From positions 1 to 39,392 of the forward strand of contig NZ_JACBXC010000003.1 of assembly GCF_013870535.1 (NCBI RefSeq): a stretch of 39,392 bases of DNA. Reading direction: 5' to 3'. Shown piece by piece: positions 35,520 through 39,392 of this stretch (within the stretch, counting starts at the first letter, position 1; each line of letters opens with the position of its first letter). The stretch comes from Streptomyces phytophilus. GTDB taxonomy: Bacteria > Actinomycetota > Actinomycetes > Streptomycetales > Streptomycetaceae. The position numbers and the translations under genes were made by a program. The notes under the pieces were generated by a model. That model was given only the letters and a program-made list of their open reading frames with translations. It did not search any database and was not told the DNA's origin.

Positions 35520-35915
35520 CCTGCCCAGCCTCGGAACGCGGCACACGACGGACCGGCTCAGTTCGGCGAAGGGCCCGGGGCGGGCGCTTGCCGCGGGGGT
35601 TTTGCCGTCGAGGCGCTGGTTGATCCAGGACAGGCCGCCGAGGGGCGCAGGCGAGGCGGACCTCCGCGTCGTCGATGTCGCCGGGCAGCGGGCTGTCAGT
35701 GTCTTCCTGGTCGACGGGTTCGGTGAAGTCCTCGCCGATGCGACCGGAAGCCCATTCCCGGCCCTTGGCCTCGTGCGCGGTGGGGACGACTGTCTTCGGC
35801 GCCCTGCTCGACGGCAAGTCCATCCACCGCATTGAGGATGTCGTCGACGCCGCGTTCGTCGACGACATCGGCCAGCGGCAGGAGACCCCGTCCGGAGCAG
35901 GGCGTCACCTACCAC
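35520..35915 (-). pseudogene. UvrD-like helicase C-terminal remnant
   Basis: On the minus strand the text passes through two frames: VDDILNAVDGLAVEQ and then VVPTAHEAKGREWASGRI, EDFTEPVDQEDTD and DDAEVRLA. This matches the region around motif V of the intact UvrD-like protein in this window (DAILHAVDRL, STVHKAKGREWPAVRIAADF, PEEARLAYVAVTRARH). It is multiply frameshifted and lacks the N-terminal helicase part, so it is a dead fragment of a related gene. Confidence 0.65.
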
Positions 35916-36040
35916 CAGGACTCCGAGAACCGGGACGCCCTCGCGGCCGAGATCGCCGCCCGTGACGGCCAGGCCGTCCTCCCCTCGGCGAACTCCCGGG
36001 CGGTGGCCAAAGCGGCGGTGCTGCCCTACCGCCACCACCT

Positions 36041-36250
36041 TCAAGGTGGCGATGGGGTGGTTGCAGTGCAGGCTCCAGGTTTGATGACGTCGCGGAGAGC
36101 CGCCGCATCGGGGACCAGGAGGAGGATCTTCGCCGTGGGCTGTGCCTGGCTGAGGGCGCTGGCCGCCACGGTGGTCTTGCCGCCCCCGGCCGACATGGCG
36201 AGGGTCAGCCGCCGTTCGACGTCGCGCAGCACCTGCTCGAACTTCTTCGA
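36041..36250 (-). pseudogene. Helicase N-terminal fragment with Walker A motif
   Basis: Reads EQVLRDVERRLTLAMSAGGG, completed by KTTVAASAL (a Walker A box), then AKILLLVPDAAAL, as in motif Ia of SF2 helicases. It is then lost against plus-strand sequence. No further helicase motifs follow, so it is a fragment of about 65 codons inserted among other remnants. Which family it came from cannot be said. Confidence 0.5.
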
Positions 36251-36695
36251 CTACCTCGCGGACGAACTGAGCCTGACGGTCTTTTGGAGCGGCATCGGCT
36301 CCAGCGACACCCTCCGCGAAGCACGCACCGCCCGCTTCCCCGCCCTGCGCCGGACCAGCGACGCCGCACCGCTGCGCCAGCGGGCCGTACCCACCCTGTG
36401 GGTCAACCGGCTACCGCCCCGCAGCCCCGAACACCCCGACGAATGGCCCCGCGCCCTCGCCAGTTTCGACGGCAGACTCCAGCTGTGCCACCACCGGCCC
36501 AACAGCCTCCTGGAACTCGACGAAGAGCTCTACGACATCACCGACGGGCTCATGGAACACCTCACCCCGCTACTCAGCATGGCCGCGCAGATCGCCATCC
36601 TCGACGGCACCGAAGCGATCACACCCGAGACCCTGCACGACGCAGCCCGCTACCTCGATCTGCCCGCGGCAGGCACGATGGACGAGGCGTGGTGA
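36242..36695 (+). pseudogene. C-terminal fragment of a TniB-like AAA ATPase
   Basis: Plus-strand text from about 36242 reads FDYLADELSLTVFWSGIGSS, RFPALRRT, WVNRLPPRSPEHPDEWPRAL, ELYDITDGLMEHLTPLLSMA and AILDGTEAITPETLHDAARY, ending at TGA 36695. The arginine- and helix-rich lid resembles the last third of TniB-type transposition ATPases. The N-terminal Walker motifs are missing, and upstream sequence is unrelated, so it is a truncated gene. The partner TniA transposase is absent from the window. The assignment to TniB is from memory and moderate. Confidence 0.5.
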
Positions 36696-36817
36696 CGCAG
36701 AGCGCGGATGCCGGGCTCTCACGACCGACGAGTACGCGGGCCGCTCGCACGCCGTGTCGGGGCACTCGCACACGTAGCCCGGCGGGCCCGCAGCTGGCGG
36801 GCGCCCCTGAAATGCGA

Positions 36818-36851
36818 CAGGGTCCGGACCCTCGAACGGATCCGGACCCTG
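36818..36851 (-). terminator. Terminator hairpin behind the tRNA
   Basis: CAGGGTCCGGA (36818-36828) and TCCGGACCCTG (36841-36851) are a perfect 11-bp inverted repeat around a 12-nt loop, starting 8 bases past the tRNA 3' end. Confidence 0.75.
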
Positions 36852-36859
36852 CTCGGCAG

Positions 36860-36933
36860 TAGCGGGGACAGGATTTGAACCTGCGGCCTCTGGGTTATGA
36901 GCCCAGCGAGCTACCGAGCTGCTCCACCCCGCG
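36860..36933 (-). tRNA. Initiator tRNA-fMet (CAT)
   Basis: 74 nt on the minus strand, from C at 36933 to the discriminator A at 36860. The anticodon loop CTCATAA is closed by an anticodon stem ending in three G-C pairs (CTGGG/CCCAG), and position 1 (C) does not pair with position 72 (T). Both are hallmarks of initiator tRNA. The T arm is GCAGG/CCTGT around TTCAAAT. CCA is not encoded (CTG follows). Its fold looks intact. Being in an accessory region with decayed neighbours, it may be an extra copy or an integration target. Confidence 0.93.
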
Positions 36934-36991
36934 TCGGTGAAGCCAACCGTACGCCATCCCGCGGGGTCCGCAGACCGCCTCCGGCCAGGGA

Positions 36992-37564
36992 CTATGCAGC
37001 GAAGCCGACGTTGGTGCAGTACTCGTACGCTCCGTACTGGGATCCCAGATCAGGCAGGATGTCGTCGGTCCAGGCCGCGTCCAAGCCGTGGTGGTCGCCG
37101 GCCGCCTACGCGCCGACGATCCGATCCCAGCGGCGCACGTTCATGTGCCGGAAGGGAACGTCGCGCTGCAGCGGGCGGGCGACGCCGGACTGGTTGAGGG
37201 GGTGGATCTCGACCCTGGTGCCGCCGTTGGCGTTGAGGTGCTTGAGCAGGTTCCGGGCCACGTTCTGCCGGCGCACCACCCGGTAGGCGTCGTCGATCTT
37301 CTTCAGGTTCTTCTTCGAGGGGGTGCGCTTGCCTTCCAGCCACGCCCTGAGCGTGCGGTCGGTCACCGTCAGCCCGGCGTCCTTGGCGGCCTGACGGGCG
37401 TGGTCGGACCTGGTCAGGTATTTCAGGCGCGCCACCAGACCGCGTTTCGCGGTGACGGGGGTGGTGATGCCGCCGGCGAGGTCGTCGAGTTTTCGCCCGA
37501 CGAGTTCGCTTCCCTTGACGCCGCTGGCGCCGAACTTTCCGAAGTCGTTGTTCCTCTCCGGCAT
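36992..37564 (-). pseudogene. Terminal-protein-like gene interrupted by an amber codon
   Basis: ATG 37564 follows the upstream stop directly (TAGATG), so translation was coupled. The open part is 152 aa: a Gly/Lys-rich start (FGKFGASGVKGSELVGRKLD), then an HTH-like core LVARLKYLTRSDHARQAAKD, TVTDRTLRAWLEGKRTPSKK. A TAG at 37108-37106 stops it after WDRIVGA. The same frame goes on AAGDHHGLDAAWTDDILPDL, GSQYGAYEYCTNVGFAA, to TAG 36994-36992, giving 190 residues overall, near the size of Streptomyces terminal proteins (Tpg, about 185 aa), which also carry an HTH. The Tpg-like label rests on layout and partner, not on proven homology. A truncated but active product cannot be excluded. Confidence 0.55.
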
Positions 37565-39041
37565 CTACCGCTCCTCCCCCGTGGTGTCGGTGCCCGCGGT
37601 GTAGAGGTCTTTGACCTTGACCTCGGTGACCCCGCGGCCTTCGGGAAAGACACGGCGCCAGTCGCCGATGACGTGGAGTTCGTCGGTGCCCATCGCGCGG
37701 ACGACGGCGAGTCCTTCGTCGTGGGCTTTGAGCGCCTTCGTCCAGAGGTTGGCGAAGGCCTGCGAGCGGATGATGTGCATCCAGTCCGGACGGTACAGCT
37801 CCCGGTTGTAGTTCGACTCCCCCATGGTGGAGACGAACTTCGCGTACATGGCCTTCACGTACTCCAGGGTGACGGTGTCACCGTCGGCGATGGCGGTGTC
37901 CCGGGCCTCTTTGAGCGTGATGCGGAACTTCTCCAGCAGGTTCTCCGTGGCCCCCGAGGTGTAGGACTCGTGGACTTCCGGCGCCTCGCACAGCCCGTAC
38001 TTCGGGCCGGACAGGCGCAGCAGGAGACGCAGGGTGGGTTCGGTGACCCACAGGGGTCCGGGCTCGTCGCGCTCGCCGATCGGGTTGGGCAGCACGCCGT
38101 CGTGCTCCCAGGCGGGTGGGGTGATCAGGTGGACTCCGGCGCGGCGGCGGTCGTGCGGCATGCCGGTGGTGTGCTCGAGCTGCCCGAGCGGCAGATGAGT
38201 CTTGAGGGCGGACAGGTAGGCGCCGTTGATGTCCAGTGCCGTCACCTCATGAACGCCGGGCGGCAGTTCGGCGCGGTCCACTTGGGGCGGGCCTCCCAGA
38301 TCTGGTCCGCACCCCGGGAGGCCTGCTTCTTCAGGATGTCGGGAATCCAAGGGTGGGCGATCACGTCATAGCGGGCGCCCTTGCGGGTCTCGTCCAGCAA
38401 GCGCATCGCGTCCGGAATCGCCTTCTTCAACAGCGCCGCGGTGGCCGCTTCCACGTCACCCTGATGCTCCGCGAGCGCACCCTCAACCGCCGCATGGATC
38501 AAGCCCACCGGGCCGACTGCTCCTGGAAAGCCCGGCGGGCCGGGCCCTTGGCACGCTCCGACGGCTTCGAGGCCGGGGCAGGCCGGCCGGCGACCGGGGC
38601 TGGCTGCGCCCCGGCTGTGCTGTCCTGGCATCCGGCCGGGTCCAGGTGCTGAGCGAAGCCCTCCACCCGCTGTCCGGCCGGACGCCCGCACAGCACACAC
38701 GGCTCCGGCACGGTGAGTACCTCGACTTCGTCCCCGCCCTCGGGCTCGGAGGAAGCGGGCCCGGCCGCAGTGGACTCCACCGCCGCCTCGGGTTTGGGCG
38801 TGGAGTCGGTGGCGAGCTACCCGTCCAGGAGGTAGGCGTACTTGACGCGCACCTCGCCGGCCGGATCCCGGCCGGCTTCCCAGGCGCTAACCGTGGACGG
38901 GCTCACCCCGAGGGCACGGGCCACCTGCGCCTTGGACAGCTGAGCCTGCTCGCGCAAGGCGCGGCGGGCCTCAGGGTCCGGGAGGTCAGTCTGCGGGCCG
39001 ACGGAGGCGAGGAGCGAGTCGATCGCGTCGAAGTCACTCAC
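37565..39041 (-). pseudogene. HTH + zinc + family-B-polymerase-like protein, three lesions
   Basis: The GTG start at 39041 (AAGGGAG upstream) opens an XRE-type HTH of 74 aa (AIDSLLASVGPQ, SKAQVARALGVSPSTVSAWE) ending at TAG 38819-38817. The same frame continues (LATDSTPKPEA) through a CVLCG ... HLDPAGC zinc motif until one base is missing near 38502. The next part reads LIHAAVEGALAEHQGD to IWEARPKWTA, and a second base is missing near 38270. It then runs LPPGVHEVTALDINGAYLSA to the end. Restoring both bases and reading the TAG gives exactly 493 codons. DINGAYLSALK resembles polymerase-B motif A (DxxSLYP), YVKAMYAKFVSTMGE motif B, and VRAMGTDELHVIGDW motif C. An N-terminal HTH followed by a priming or polymerising part recalls Streptomyces Tap, so this is a candidate telomere-maintenance protein, now broken. 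Confidence 0.6.
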
Positions 39042-39054
39042 CGGGACGCTCCCT

Positions 39055-39387
39055 TCAGATGTAGGTGACGGGGTTGCGGGACAAGTGCGGGCTCTTGGTG
39101 GCGCGGCCGACACGGTCGTCGCCGCGCAGCAACTCCCCCTGGAGGGCGTAGCGGTCGCCGTGCTTGGAGATCCCGGTGATCTTCGCGACGGCGAGGACAG
39201 CGCCCCCGGTGTTGATGATCTGCACCTCGTCCTGGGCGAGAGCACGGTCGGCATTGAACTTCCAGATGCCGCGGCCAGCCTCCCAGACTTCGTCCTCACT
39301 CATGCCGGGGCGCCATCCGATGGTCGACCGCCCGAGCATGTCATCGGGGTCCGCCTCGCGCTCGGGGCCGATCTGGATCTGCAACAC
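39055..39387 (-). CDS. Conserved hypothetical protein of the HTH-polymerase-like module (110 aa)
   Basis: GTG at 39387 begins LQIQIGPEREADPDDML, only five bases from the window edge, so the true start could lie outside. The body reads GWRPGMSEDEVWEAGRGIWK, ADRALAQDEVQIINTGGAVL and AKITGISKHGDRYALQGELL, ending SRNPVTYI. It looks like a small alpha/beta protein with a beta-barrel-like second half. It is intact and lies 13 bases upstream of the HTH-polymerase-like gene. I remember it travelling with that gene in Streptomyces, which suggests a shared job, but no activity is known. Confidence 0.7.
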   Translation of the reverse strand: MLQIQIGPEREADPDDMLGRSTIGWRPGMSEDEVWEAGRGIWKFNADRALAQDEVQIINTGGAVLAVAKITGISKHGDRYALQGELLRGDDRVGRATKSPHLSRNPVTYI

Positions 39388-39392
39388 TCGGG

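Overview
The window is GC-rich actinobacterial DNA, almost certainly from Streptomyces: strong G/C third-position bias, GTG and TTG starts, leaderless-looking promoters and many families I know from that genus. It appears to begin at a physical end of a linear replicon, either a chromosome arm or a linear plasmid. The first 171 bases are a run of seven hairpins, and the first palindrome begins at base 1. On the complementary strand, which would be the 3' overhang, most of the loops read GAA or GGA, the GNA loops typical of Streptomyces telomeres.

Layout. 1-1,000: telomere-like hairpins, then about 800 bp of non-coding DNA that includes a low-GC patch. 1.0-4.5 kb: a 38-aa peptide gene and two decayed genes; one is split by an internally deleted IS5-family element, the other carries an amber codon and a +1 insertion. 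4.65-7.1 kb: a DEAH helicase with helicase-associated repeats. 7.3-10.7 kb (plus strand): a three-gene ABC three-component (ABC-3C) defence system. 10.9-20.5 kb (minus strand): a complete four-gene type II Wadjet system (jetABCD order) followed by a PD-(D/E)XK-like fifth gene. 21.2-23.4 kb: a stand-alone DnaB N-terminal-domain protein and a UvrD-like helicase. 23.6-24.4 kb: an XRE regulator and a divergent cysteine-rich protein around a three-copy operator. 24.7-26.2 kb: a frameshifted zinc-ribbon/HTH regulator and a small membrane protein. 27.1-33.1 kb: a secreted 1,824-aa RHS/YD-repeat protein with a variable tip, a strong terminator, and a lipoprotein that is probably its immunity partner. 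33.3-34.5 kb: an IS630-family element. 34.8-35.5 kb: two small genes (a RAMA-domain protein and a membrane peptide) with matching promoters. 35.5-36.7 kb: fragments of a UvrD helicase, another helicase and a TniB-like ATPase. 36.86 kb: an initiator tRNA-fMet. 37-39.4 kb: a decayed module encoding an HTH + zinc + family-B-polymerase-like protein and a terminal-protein-like partner, preceded by an intact 110-aa gene.

How it fits together. The interior is a defence and competition island: ABC-3C, Wadjet II, helicases, the RHS toxin with its lipoprotein, and a RAMA protein. It is flanked on both sides by decaying DNA that carries IS elements and single-base lesions. Wadjet acts on circular plasmids and spares linear DNA, so carrying it on a protein-capped linear replicon would pose no self-targeting problem. 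The most novel-looking items are the unusual telomere, the polymerase-like/terminal-protein-like pair at the other edge, the extra nuclease gene behind jetD, and the RHS tip with its independently promoted lipoprotein. I ran no database or structure search. Family names come from recognising motifs and gene order.
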